DNA of 64,000 nucleotides from Fennellomyces sp. T-0311 (lineage: Eukaryota; Mucoromycota; Mucoromycetes; Mucorales; Lichtheimiaceae), in the NCBI GenBank assembly GCA_025266875.1, contig JALLLT010000040.1, positions 124,001 to 188,000 on the forward strand, read 5' to 3'. This document shows, piece by piece, positions 34,872-46,870 of this stretch (within the stretch, counting starts at the first letter, position 1; each line of letters begins with the position of its first letter). The translations under genes and the position numbers were made by a program. A model generated the notes under the pieces. It was not told the origin of the DNA and did not search any database. It saw only the letters and a list, made by a program, of their open reading frames with translations.

Positions 34872-37800
34872 GGCATGTCAGATCTCTGGTATATCAACAA
34901 GTAGAAGGAAAAAGAGAAGAAAAACGACGACGAGAGAGAAGGGGGAAAAGCATATATATAAAAATATTCCAACAGAAAAAAAGAAGCGACGGACGCTCCC
35001 AATAAACCGAGACGCCAGCCATAGAAGGGTAAAATGAACAGTCAGTTAAAGAGAAGAGAAAGCAAGGAATTTCGCGGGATCCAAAATGGAGATTGCCCGG
35101 AACATACAGAATGTCAGGAACGTCTTGTACAGCCAAAACCTGTGGCTTGTCGTAATGAGACCCCATGCCAACCATATAAAAAGGTTTGAATGGTCAGTGC
35201 TTCTTATTCTATCAATAAAACGACGTTCGGGACTTCCGTGATTTCTTGATTCCCATCAATAACCGGGGAACTTGCTCATGGCTCATGGCGCCACCTGTTT
35301 GTACTTATTGACAACCTTTCCATCTTGCTTGAATCCTTGAAACATGTCTTTTTTTTTTCTTTCTTCCGTCAGTCGGCTTTATGGAACGGAAGAAGTTCCG
35401 TCAAAAGCAATGATGTGCACGCATGAATGCACGATCCCTCATATTGAGTGTCAGCGAACAGGTTTTTTTAGGTGTGCTATGTCACGGAGTTGAACATATT
35501 TTGTGTTAAATTTGTTATCCAGTAAGATTCGTGATGCAGGCTTTTATTTGTTTTTTAGAATGGTTTACGCTTAGTGCTAAACATCTAAGCATCTGTTCTT
35601 GACAGGGATAAAGTTTAACCGTCAAAAAAGAGACACATTGGACTCTTCTTTTTTGGAATGTTCACTGTTTCCTTGGCATTCGTTCCCTACCGTAGATCTG
35701 AGAAAACTATACACTTCGTATACTTTATATTCCAAACAAGGTAATTTGATAGGAAAATAGGCCCCTAAGGATTGACTGCAGTGTTGCATTTGTTGACCAC
35801 ATAACTTTTCTTTCACGTTTTAAATTTGCGGTATTATTTGTTAATGCACAAAGATACCTTTATTTGTTAAAAGTACTTGACGATTGCTCATGTGAGCTCA
35901 AAATTCCCATGGTGGCATTGGACAATGGCCACATTATTAAAAGCAGTATTTTTTTTAATGCCTGGGAGTGAGGGATCAAAGAACAATGAACCTGTTTCGT
36001 GGCAGATTAAGAATGTACTCCTTAGACTCTTGTTTCTTAAATATCCTTGTCCATTAATTTGTACGACCTATATTACATTGTGCAACATACTAATCTTGTG
36101 AGGAAGGAAAATGGTTGCTTGACTTGCCAATGTTTCTAGGTTACAATAGGTTGGAATGACCGAGAAAAGAAAAAGTCATCTATAACAACTTATTTAATGT
36201 GAAAAGTTGCAATACAGACCTTTTTTTATCATTTATCGACCATATGTGGTGGCTCTTTGCTGTGCAACAAATCGAATAATGCCATCTATTCTCAACGTTC
36301 TGAAGCCATCCATAAAATTTCTACTGTTGGGGTTTTTGCGGCGCCACGCTTTAGAAGTTTCTCATATGAATAAAGATTCCTAGGTCATTATAATGCGCAT
36401 ATACAAACATGGTATAGCTTTGTTTGTTTTGCCTTTGTGACAGTTGCAAGTCGATCTTTTTTCGGAAAAACATAATTGCATGACACATTTATTTTGTAAT
36501 CAAAGCCTACCACGTGATACAGTGTTCGGTTCCCGGTTTTCTTCCAGTTTTTCGCACTTGAAGTAACAACATCCGGGAGTAAATATTATCTAAAAACAAA
36601 GCGCGCGCACCGATGACAAGTAGAGTATCGCAAAGCCACAACACCCAGAGATTTTGAACAGTATTTTGCCTCTTCCATTGGAGTGTTCGTAGTTACATGG
36701 ACAAGTTTTTAGTTGTGGGTGAGCGGTTCAATATACAGTTTAGTCTTGATAAGAAAATCTCTGTAAAAGATCCGCTTCCTGATTAATTCCACTCCTAACG
36801 ATTGATGTTCCAATCGGCCATTTTTTGGGGACGAACTCCAAAGCAGAAAAGGACATCAATGTTACCAAATCCCAGGTGCGTAACATTGAAGGAGAAGGAG
36901 TAGTCATAAACACGCGTGCGCTTTATTTGAATAAAGGGGTCCTTTACGGGTAACAGTGGCGTAGCAGAATTTCAATGAGTGATACTGAAAGACATAGCTG
37001 ATCTGCCTGCAAATTTATGGCGTGCAAGGAAGGATACCCAGAAAAGCCGACGTTATAGGACCCTTTCGCGATCAACAACGATTACTACGGAATTTCGCCA
37101 GTGATAACAAAAGCGTGGCCATGAAAATGGCACGTGTTGGGGGGTGGCAATCGTCTTTCGACTTATTGAAAGTCTTCCTCCTCTACTGATCCCAAACAGA
37201 AAATTCCACTCATATGAACGCAAAGAGCACAGTAAAGCATCACGTTGTATAAGAAATTTCGTGTGAAACAGGGTTCACAAGCAGGTTGAAATAAGATAAA
37301 TAGAAAGGTTGAGTTAACCAAATACAGATGTAAGCTCCTGATCAAGATAATTGAGGTCAAGTTAACTCGTTTACTTCGGTTGATACAACAAGGGTATTTA
37401 AATGTTTCTATGAGTAAGTTGACTGTGGATAAAGCGGGCTGTGTCAGACACTACGCAGATACCTTTAACCACAGTGAAGGGTAAAATGTGGGATAAGCAG
37501 GAAGTACAACTGGTAAAATATCCGAGCGCAGAAGAAGATAAAGGAAGGTGCAGATGCACCATATAATATAATATGACTGTCGCCGGGGAATACACATACA
37601 ACGAAGAACATACATCAAAGGTCAAGTGCGTACTGGAAAGGGAAATGGTAGCATAAACGGAAAGGGGCCGAGAAACTTCGTTACAACGTTTACTCTTGTC
37701 ACAATTTGGCTTTCCTTCCAATAGTCATCATACGTTCCTACACAATGTTCGAAAAACTGGGGGGGGGGTGAGGTGACTTGCTTGTCTGCAGAGCTTCAAT

Positions 37801-39240
37801 GAATTCTGGTATTTTCAACCAAAGAAGTCCCGTGTCCTACAGCAGGTAATGTGTTAGTCAGTGCTTATCATGATACCCCAAAAGGAGGTATCTGAATCGA
37901 AATTACAAAAGTGTTGTAGCTAGACGATTCAAAATCTTAGTTACCTTACAATTCGTACATTGATGGCATTCAAATCGATAAGAGACCTAAAAAATAATGA
38001 ACTTTCTTCAGCGCGTAAGATTGATTGACAAGCTTACACGCTATCAGAACTTTCACGAAGAGTAACCTGCAATCTAAAAGAAGCAAATTATTACTTTGAC
38101 GCATTCAAATGCTTGGACTTACCGATAAGAGTGAAAATAGGAAGGAGAGGAGAATAAATTTAATGCGACTAAGCGGAATTTTAGGTACCCACAGTTTTGT
38201 GGTCATCTGCCTCTCTTCACCTGCACTCCTATAGCTCTTCCCCCGAATTGCCATAAGCCGCTCGTCCTCTTTCGTTATAATGGAAGCCATCTGTTACTGT
38301 TCATGTGGAAATGCCAAACGACGTTCAGCGTTTTGTTGTGGAGAATCCAAAGGGCCATATACTTCAACAATTATATCATGATGTGGTGCCTCGATTTCCG
38401 GCTGCACTTGGGATTATGACCCAATCACAGGTAATATCATGGCTCAACACCGATGCTGACATAAATATTGACATTTCAACAACTGAGCATCGTTACTGGC
38501 TACATGATGATTAGGCTACTTCAATAATTATGCATATCGAAAGCAGAAACAATGGAATACAAAAGGTATTTGAAATATGGTAATATGTGCATAAAGGTAA
38601 CTGTGTGCGCGATGGTCATTTTGCTATACTAACAGTAGATATGATACATTTACAATGAGTGAAATAAACAGATTTTCCATTATTCTGCTAATGGCTTTAT
38701 CGATACGTATTGGATTCCTTATAGAGTTTTTCAATACGGTTGCAGTCGATCCACTGGTAATCGGAGTATAAGCTTCTTGATATCTTGTGGCTTTCCAATT
38801 GCATATATGCTTTTAAGAGCGTGTATCAGAGGCGGTTAGAAAACCTTCACAAATGAATTATATCCATAGATCCGTCTGCTATCCATAAACTTTTGTTTGT
38901 TTGTTTCTCTACTTCTCCTTCTTTGTTTTTTTACCCTTCGATATTTCTACAGACTTTATCAATCACTCTTTTTTTGTGGTACTTTTTTTTATTGCCGTTT
39001 ATAGTATATAAGTCGCCTTGTAAGCTTTACTAGAAAAGAAGTAAGTTTTACTGGGTTGTTATACAAAAACGTCAAGCATCTGTATAAACAGATCCAAGGT
39101 GAATAAACAATAACCTGTACTTTTGAGGTCATGAAATATGCCATCCGCAAAAGCGCCCAATTTGAGAAGTCACCCGTAAAAATTCTGAAACGCATAATCT
39201 ACCGTGTTGCCGCCCCACCTCCTTGTCTACACTGTTCGAA
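34872..39240. other. 4.4 kb gene-poor region
   Basis: No recognisable gene. The first 300 bp form the promoter side of the minus-strand membrane protein. Short frames at 38104-38290 (minus, ATG start) and 38311-38514 (plus, FVVENPKGHILQQLYHDVVP) look protein-like but unattached. The second contains a QxQVISWLNTD pattern that I could not assign. There is a poly-G run at about 37760-37768. Confidence 0.5.
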
Positions 39241-41342
39241 ATGAAGGCAGAATACTTTGCGAGAACCGAATATATAAGATGGAGGGCAGTCGACGCTTTA
39301 AAGGCTTACGATGATCTAATTACTGGCGCAGACTTGATCACTTTGTGCGACGAGATTCTGGTTGACATTAGCTACATTGATTAAGCGCGTAGCTTTGGAA
39401 AAGCAAAGAGCATAGCAGTTGCACGGATTCAGGCAGATATTGAAGTAAGTTATCATTCGTGCGCAGTAAATATAGTTGCTCATAACATCGCCCTTTACTT
39501 TAACGTTTAAACCATCAAGGCGCTTAGTTGTTTAAAGAATAAGCCAGCAGCAATAACCAAATCTATTAACGATAACCAAACGCTTCCAGACCCAGGTTCA
39601 TCTGCATCTATTCGGTCCAACAACGAATGTCAGGGTCCCAACGCCTCTGAGACCACGCAGGCCGCCGCTACATCAATGCCATCGGTCGTACACAAACTAG
39701 CGGATAAGATCAGCACCAACAAGGTTGGAACTCAAGTGAACAAATTTGATAGCGTCAAGGCTGTAAGTCTAGGCGTTTACGCGTGATGGATGGGCATCGA
39801 CGTACTTTACTTTAGAATAATAAACGGAATCTTCAAGTGGGCGACGATGAAGCGGATAATGAATCAGACAATGTGTATTTGCAATCACCATCACGGGTAA
39901 CACTACAAAGGGGAGATAACAAGTTAGAAGCTAACAACGAGGCTTTTGTTATAGCAACGAACCACCAATGTCCAAGAGAGTTCTATTGCACAAGTCGTGG
40001 AACCGTTAGAAGATATTCGTTGCGCCTCTCACATGCCAGTATGTACACCTGTTGGAGACGTGCATGATGTATCTAACCTAATGCTTCTTTTATAAGTTAT
40101 GGTGATAGACACAACTAATTCTAACACACGGCCAAAAGCAATTTACCATCCGAACCCCGTCGCAAGCAGCGAAGCACAGCCCACATCGACCGAAAGTCAC
40201 AAAGTCTCACAAGGAAGCTCTTGAGGAGTATTTTGTCTTTGAAACGACATTTGCTAACACCGGGAACGACGAAATGCGTGCGCTATACGCAAAAGAACAA
40301 GAAAAACAAAAAAAGAATAGATCGCTCGTTGATCTTGACGTGTTTTCTTACGTCAAGCATGTGCTTCAAGATATTACATATGCGGATTTCCCGGAAGCTT
40401 TGTGGGCGGAACATGTCACTTGCAGCGACTCGGCTGACATGTTCATCAAAGTCATCAAGTACGTCATGACTGGCTTCCACCTCCTGTCCCACTCCACGGT
40501 TTATCCTACCACCGACCATGAACGTACCTTCTTTGTGGAATACGTAATACCAGGACTCATGGCTATCAGTAAGATGTCAGATTCGTTTGACTTCTTCTGG
40601 TGCGAGTTTGAGATGCAGTCGGTGAAAGAGATGGACATGGTCGATAAAGACTTCAACCTCATGAAAACACAGCATCGGTTCATCGATGCACTGGGGAAGA
40701 TGACCGCTGGCTCGGAAATGGAGGTTGTCATAGTTGAAGCATCCAGGTAACCACCGCATGCAATATGTTCTAAAATTATCGGTGACTGATGATAGAAAAA
40801 AAGTGGCCCATTTGCCGAAAAGATTGTTCATAGTATCGAGGACACGCTGAAGACATTCGAGTGCGCGACGGCATCTTTGTCTACGATTGCCGCAAAATAT
40901 CGACACGCATCCATCACCACATTAAAAAAATTGCACGTTTCTTCTATCCATTTGATAAAAAACAAGATGACGCTTAGCACCATTAGTCTGAACAACGCGT
41001 ATTCTCGGCGGCGTATGGATTTGCGAGCTGCCGAGATTCCGACCAAATGGATCGACCGTATCAATATGCTACGTTACTTCGAATTGCTGGCCACTTTGTC
41101 GGTAAGTCCTTAAAGAATGTGTTTGCACGCCTGACATTATAATCAAACACGTCTATTTGCAGGAATGCATCCGTACCGCCGTCGAGATTGAAGGACAACT
41201 ACGAGATGAGCACATCGGTGTACAGGAATTCGAAGGAAAAACGGTTGAAGAAGCGCTAGGTTAGTGATACACGAATGGCTCTTACTCCTCATTCTCATGC
41301 GTGGTCTCCTTTCGTTTCGAAATAGGATTGCAGGAGATATAA
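39241..41342 (+). pseudogene. decaying multi-exon gene, unknown fungal family
   Basis: Exons can be followed at 39241-39444, 39520-39762, 39816-40038, 40109-40746, 40796-41103 (approximate end), and to 41342, with good GT-AG sites. Damage: an in-frame TAA at 39382-39384 with coding-like sequence continuing in the same frame; a frame change near 40200-40222 (or a weak-donor intron 40160-40213); and a one-base shift at a 7-A run (40796-40802), which 8 A would repair. The conserved-looking core has FVEYVIPGLMAISKM, FFWCEFEMQSVKEMD, SEMEVVIVEAS and AEKIVHSIEDTLKTFE. Spaced acidic residues around a VVIVEAS strand recall the large uncharacterised families common in mucoralean genomes. A PD-(D/E)XK-like fold is possible but speculative. 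Confidence 0.6.
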
Positions 41343-41789
41343 AATCCACTCCATTCACGACCGCGACTATACCGACGATACCACCACCTATGTAATAGTT
41401 ATTATGATAACCACAACGCTGCGTGCCATACAGAGTTCCGTCCAATTCTTGCCGTAAACTCCTGGACTGTGTCTGTCTTACGATTCACCGTTGTATATAC
41501 AAAAGCATATCTAAAACTCTGGATCATATTTTTCCCTTTGCAGAGCCCATCAAATAAACAGTGATTTACTTGCCGTAAAATCTCTTATGCAGTTGAAATC
41601 CATCAACGTTTCAACATCACACATCGGTAGGGTGCGACCTTTTTTTTTTAAAAGCGTGCGATAACACGAGAACTTTGCGCAGAAATTGGCACACAGTGCA
41701 CTTTCTTTTCGAGTAGTCATTCAACAACTTACCATGGTGCAATTAATGAACCTGAAAACAACTACTTCTGTTTGACGAAGACAGCACCC

Positions 41790-42297
41790 AATCTTTATCT
41801 ACGAATGAAGCCTTCAAGGACGGAAAACGCGCTTAGGTTGTTCCGAGGTATGACGACGCGGTCAAATACTACCCTTGTGCTCTTGAAGCCTTGCAAGCCG
41901 ACTTATCGGTACTACACGTTCATCGAGCTGTAAATCCTGACAACGACATGACCTGCCCTTTTTTATTCTTTGTTCTGGGCAATATTTTGTTTTTTAGCAA
42001 TCTTTTGCAAGATACTGAGGCCACATATCAGCGTGGCGTAGAAACTGTCCCTCAAGCAGACCTGAGGCATTAGATGCTTGCCGTCTAAGCTGCCCAGTTC
42101 TTGATGCACAAGAAGAATCGGAACCACAAGCTGGTGCAGATACTGCCATACGAAGTGCTTTTCTGCATCCTATTTGAACTGTCTGCTAAGGATTGTGCGC
42201 AGCTTGGAATGACCTGTCGATTTTGGCGCGACTATGTGGCTCATAAGTGGACGCAAATGCGGCATACAGTCGATCCCGAGAATCATAATCGATGATG
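41790..42297 (+). pseudogene. broken F-box/TPR gene fragment
   Basis: Two pieces in different frames: a TPR helix (YDDAVKYYPCALEALQADLS, about 41850-41935) and, after stops, an F-box (LVQILPYEVLFCILFELSAK then CAQLGMTCRFWRDYV, within 42101-42295). No LRR region follows. The order matches the intact TPR-F-box-LRR gene at 23.3 kb, so this is most likely a truncated, frame-broken relative. The F-box piece alone is an open frame of 64 codons with its own ATG, so a tiny Skp1-binding product cannot be ruled out. Confidence 0.65.
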
Positions 42298-42473
42298 TAT
42301 GGGTTGGTCGCGGCCATTTTTATCGCCAATTTTTCTATCTAATCGCTTAGCTGAATGGCATCCGGATCGTAGTATATTTTGCTCGATTGGTGTATGGAAG
42401 TATTCCGATTGGCCCAGTGGTAAATAGGAAGATTCCAAAGGAACAACGGTTTTCACAAAAAATATGTATTTTA

Positions 42474-42669
42474 TTAGGGCTTTGACAAAGCATCGACCAT
42501 CTTTTGTAGATTTTTACGTACGTTCACATGGAGTTCATCCTCCTTTACACCTGCTTTTATGGCGTCGAACTTCAGGGCATTGTGTTCCACGAGTATCTGA
42601 AAATCGATGAATCAGTGATAATATTAGAATAAAAGCAAATGTTACCTGAAGGCGCAGTATGGTATTGAA
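42474..42669 (-). CDS. possible terminal exons of a small minus-strand gene
   Basis: The segment 42474-42596 reads 40 clean codons and a stop (ILVEHNALKFDAIKAGVKED...MVDALSKP), bounded upstream by a TTTTCAG acceptor. A preceding 24-nt exon at 42646-42669 (FNTILRLQ) fits between ATAG and GTAACA in the same phase. The product end looks helical and amphipathic. Exons further upstream were not found; a minus-strand ORF at 42945-43136 (MDFILPSDQRDLLIGEEKLA) is a candidate, but I could not join it. Function unknown. Confidence 0.35.
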
Positions 42670-42944
42670 CTATGTATTAAAATTGTGACTAATATTACTA
42701 GTGTCAGTGAAGCTTGGAATATATAACGAGCAGTGGCGGTAGTGGGCTACAGTGGTTCCTCAATTTTTTTCTAAGCGGATGGAGCGCCAAAAACCGAGTA
42801 AAAAGCGGGGGTGAGGAAAAGTGAGGTAATGCAGATAGTGAAATCGAGCGGATAGAATGCTCAGACCTAGGGAAAGCGCGAGGGTGAGGAAAAACGAGGG
42901 AGGAAAAAGCGTCTTGAACCATACACTGTGCCTTCAAGTCTGTG

Positions 42945-43136
42945 TCATGTGATACCCAAAGTTTCCAGGTGCACATGAAATTCTTCTAGGATCTCTTGTG
43001 AATCGGCCTGCAAGCGCATCTCTCGTAGCTTTCGGCACTTTCGTCGATGGAACATCACGCTGTGGTGTGATGCGTTAGCTAGTTTTTCCTCTCCAATCAA
43101 AAGGTCTCGTTGATCACTCGGTAAGATGAAATCCAC
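42945..43136 (-). CDS. short minus-strand ORF, possibly an exon
   Basis: 63 codons with a genuine ATG; charged and helical (HRRKCRKLREMRLQADSQEI). It could be the first exon of the gene ending at 42474, or a remnant. No family recognised. Confidence 0.25.
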   Translation of the reverse strand: MDFILPSDQRDLLIGEEKLANASHHSVMFHRRKCRKLREMRLQADSQEILEEFHVHLETLGIT

Positions 43137-43398
43137 TCGGTTATATTCGCGCGAAGCTTGCCTTCAGATCTATATTAGCGTTAAATATATGCTTTCATCC
43201 GTATTTGTTCCTGACATACCTGATAATTTGATTATCTCTGCTATAGAGAAATATTTCGTTGTACATCTTCCCCAATACACGAATTCGCAACAAGTCTTCC
43301 AACCTTTTGCCATCGTCGAGTTTTCCGGTGCAATGAAGCTGCAGCCTATACAGCATGTTAGCATATTAAATAGATAGCTTGGCGCTCTTGATATATTC

Positions 43399-43849
43399 CT
43401 ATACCACTTCCCAATGCTGGTCATCGGTTGATTTCGGCGGGTTTAGTTGAAAAGGTATATATTTAATGTGGAAGGTATTAGACCTACTCCTATAGGTATA
43501 TGGTCTCTTCCTTGCAGTACTAGGTTTAAGATAAAGACATAGATGTATAGAGACCGCGCCTGAAAAAAACTCAGAAAGTGAAAAAAGGCAGGTGGATATG
43601 GAAAATGAACGAATGAAAGAAAAAACATACACAGAGAACAGTACGGCTTCCTGGGACGGTTGGAGGTGTAGCTTGTAATGCATCCTCCGGCGCCGGTTCG
43701 TCTTCATGATCTGCTTTTGGCGGGTTTAAATACAGTGCGATGCTACACAGCCATGAATTACCATATTTTACTGGCGCGCACAAAACCTCATTATACCTTG
43801 CCCTGTTTCCGGCTCTTCTGTGTGCGACTGCTTCAAATGCGTGATTCAA
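43399..43849 (-). CDS. possible two-exon minus-strand gene or remnant
   Basis: An upstream piece (MNHAFEAVAHRRAGNRARYN ... LYLNPPKADHEDEPAPED) ends near 43640. A downstream piece (AVSIHLCLYLKPSTARKRP ... FQLNPPKSTDDQHWEVV) follows a TTTTTTTCAG acceptor near 43560. Both contain an LNPPK[A/S] motif, suggesting an internal repeat. The donor is weak (GTTCTC) and there is no known family, so it may be decayed. Confidence 0.25.
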
Positions 43850-44560
43850 ATGCGCGATTCAAATGCAAACTGCAGTGGTTTTCTTCGTTTTATTTTGTTT
43901 CTTCCCAAGAAAAGTGAGTTAAACACATATTTAGTCAAGTCAACTAGGCAGTGTATTAACGGTTATGAATAAAAAGCCGTAACCCCTCCGTCAAAAGAGA
44001 AGGCATTTGAATCACCAATACGATCAGGAAACTTTTCAATCGCTATTGTCATGCTCTTTTTATATTTAATAAATCTATCAGTGCACCGATTCACCCTATT
44101 ATTAATCTTCCCCGCTTTCACTGTGCTGGCTGGAAATTGCCGTTACTTGTAAGCATTAACTTTTTACACTAAGGTCCATCCTTATCCAATGCTTAAGACA
44201 TATGACATTAGCATGTTCTGGGTAATTTGAGTAATGCTAATATAATTGATGTAGTAGTAGCCTTTCATTGCCACGACTTGGCGCATCAACACCGATTATC
44301 GTGTAATCAGAGTGTTGTAGAAATTGTTCAACCATTTGACAACCGTATCCATATATAGTCAGACAATCAATGGACATGTATTATGATTCTTTTAGGAACG
44401 GAATCATCCGGTATGGTACTGTATTGGTGTAATTCGTAAGAATAGTAGTGCAGCTATACAATTCGTTGATACCGAAAATATTGCTGTTTTACAACACTCG
44501 CAATGGCTGGCGGTCATTGCACCTTAATGATATGACTAGGTACATTTCTTCAAATAAAAA

Positions 44561-44767
44561 TTATCGGCCGCCATTCTCGGTACGCACGAAGCCATATTTA
44601 TAAATGCCGAGCGCAAACTTATATTGTACTTCTTTTACGAGTAGGCCAAGAGTTTCATTACCTTTTCCGTTATGACCATGCCACAGCACACCAGCACTCC
44701 AGTTAGTTTTTCCCATACTCGTCTTGCCAATCATTCGAGCACCAGAGTAGAAAGGACAACCCGGCAC
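44561..44767 (-). pseudogene. C-terminal coding remnant
   Basis: A minus-strand frame of 68 codons ending in a stop (ARMIGKTSMGKTNWSAGVLW; VKEVQYKFALGIYKYGFVRT). The composition is protein-like, but no start or family is visible. Probably a fragment of a lost mobile element or gene. Confidence 0.25.
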
Positions 44768-46145
44768 GACGATGGGTCACCGGTATAGGTGAGTAGTAAT
44801 AATCTGATGGCTGCTGACATTGCAGTACAAAATACCGTGAGGAATCAGTTCGCAAGGGTGGAGGATCGGATGCAGCTGCTAGAGACGAAGCTCAAATCAT
44901 AATGGGCTGTTCATCTCGCTCAAACAGGCGATAGACCGACCCTTCCCAAAAGCAAAGTGAAGTACCAGAACATCATCACATTGGATACAATCCGTGCGAA
45001 ATCGATTCAGTAAAAAAGACAATTGACCACAGGATCTCTCAAATAGGAGTACAGAGGAATAATATAACAGCGAACTCTCTAAGATAAATCGAGTTAGATA
45101 ACGAGTGTATGGGGTCTTGTATGTCTATTATCGATTCCATAGAAAATATAATAGCACTTACCACACATATTTAACACACTTAACGGAGCAATCACCCACA
45201 AACAAGGATGGTATTCCGTAGAATCATAATACTACTCGGTAGCACACGTTACGTCGCATAGAAAGTTATAATGGTCTGGAACCCCATGTTACTATGTGTA
45301 TGAGATACTAGGTGAATGCTGATCCCGCATTTAGTGGATGAATATGGAAAAAGGGGTTGACTTTAAGCTACATAGCAATGGGCTGAGCTTTTTCAGCTCA
45401 GCATTTTAGACAAGGGACTTTTGTAAAGATTACATACAATATAATAGACATGTGCTTCAAAAGTTTGGGAGGGAATAAATAGAAAAGATATTGCGAATTA
45501 AAAAAAAGTATTTGACATTGATTGCATTGCTTTCTGTCAATACGTGGGTGATACAAAAAATTGAATAACCCTCTTTTTCCCCTTTAAGAAAGATAAAGGA
45601 CAAGCGGATGACACCGCTTCTATAAAAAGTAACAAGGATAATGTCAAAGTGGTCGAAAATAGATAGCAATGTGGAGTGGGGCATATCATTACATACACAC
45701 TATGACTATTTTTTGAGGAGATGTATTAAATTTTATTTTTTTTGAACACAAGCGTGTAATGCAAAAGAGCGAGTTAATGAGGCCAATTGCCGTTCCTGTC
45801 CATGGATAAGTGTGTACCCCCTTATACTCCTTGTCCATTCACCACTCCCCTTTTGTTCATGTCCGCAACCGTATGCCTTTCTTTCCGCAAAATAATTATT
45901 ACGTACCATTCTTAATATCCCATAATGCTCAGACGTTTCCAATCGCTGCTGTTTAATAAGGACGACCTTGCGAGCAAAGGATACCGAAGACCACCAGAGA
46001 ATTGGTTTGTTTCAGCGATAAAGTTTATTCATTGACCTTACCCTTCTTTGCTTATAGGATTATAGAAACTGAAGTGGGCCAAGTAAGTGCGAAAGTATAT
46101 CGAACTTTCATGGGTCTGACAATTATATAGCAACAGCAGCAGCGA

Positions 46146-46808
46146 ATGGCCAATCGCGTTGGTTGTGACCAGTCCGCAAAGAAAGACAATATCGATATAG
46201 ACCACCATGTTCAAAAGGGTATAGAGTATCACGAGCTCGGGGAACTGGAACGAGCTACACACCAGTTTAGAATTGTAGCCAAGGAAGGGTCACCAATAGG
46301 CATGTTTCTGTATGGCATATCTTTGCGACATGGATGGGTAATGATACGCATGCACACACGCAAAAAAGACATTTTATTCAAAAAAGAATGATAGGGATGT
46401 CGATCCAATAGCACGTTGGCATTCCAATATCTTCAGAAAGCAGCTGAACACGCCGTAAATGGACTCCAAAAAAGCTGTGAGAAAAAGCACGAAGTGGATG
46501 CACTATTGGCTTCACGAAAAGGAGAACTTGTCATTGCGATATACGAATTGGCTGTTTCATTTCAACAAGGATGGGGTATTACGCGCAGTCTGGAAACGGC
46601 GTTTTATTACTTTAAAGTGGCAGCCCAACTCGGTGATGCGGATGCACAAAACGAGGTGGCACATTGTTACTACAATGGCTTTGGAACGAAAAAGGACCTC
46701 CATCGAGCAGCAAAGTATTATCGAATGGCAGCAGCGCAAGGACGAGGATTGATGGGGAACTCATGGATATTTAAATCCAAATACGATAGTGACAGCAGCA
46801 GCAACTAG
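46146..46808 (+). CDS. Sel1-repeat protein
   Basis: Small alpha-solenoid scaffold of 201 residues, exons 46146-46337 and 46395-46808. Sel1-like repeats are visible as GIEYHELGELERATHQFRIV, LAFQYLQKAAEHA, ELAVSFQQGWGITRSLETAF and NEVAHCYYNGFGTKKDLHRA, each with the helix-turn-helix Ala/Gly pattern. A short Ser/Asp tail (YDSDSSSN) ends it. The domain mediates protein contacts in chitin synthase regulation, ER-associated degradation and signalling, but this short member cannot be assigned further. It opens the compact housekeeping block; its 3' end converges with prp18, with 62 bp between the stops. Confidence 0.82.
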
Positions 46809-46870
46809 TTTTGTATGAATGGAAAACACACATTATTATTAATAAAAATAAATGGGTTTCACAGGTTGAT

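Larger units (their letters stand above)
42298..46145. other. 3.8 kb region of coding remnants and AT-rich spacer
   Basis: No complete gene. Besides the minus-strand fragments listed separately, there is a plus-strand frame at 43126-43377 (DIPDNLIISAIEKYFVVHLP; FAIVEFSGAMKLQP), a plus-strand helical fragment near 44800-44902 (NTVRNQFARVEDRMQLLE) and a 7-bp stem hairpin at about 45382-45402. From 44900 to 46145 I see nothing coding. Confidence 0.5.

Noticed and set aside
45382..45402. GCTGAGC/GCTCAGC hairpin as a terminator or regulatory RNA
   Set aside because: An isolated 7-bp stem in AT-rich non-coding DNA of a eukaryote; no adjacent gene or conserved context supports a function.
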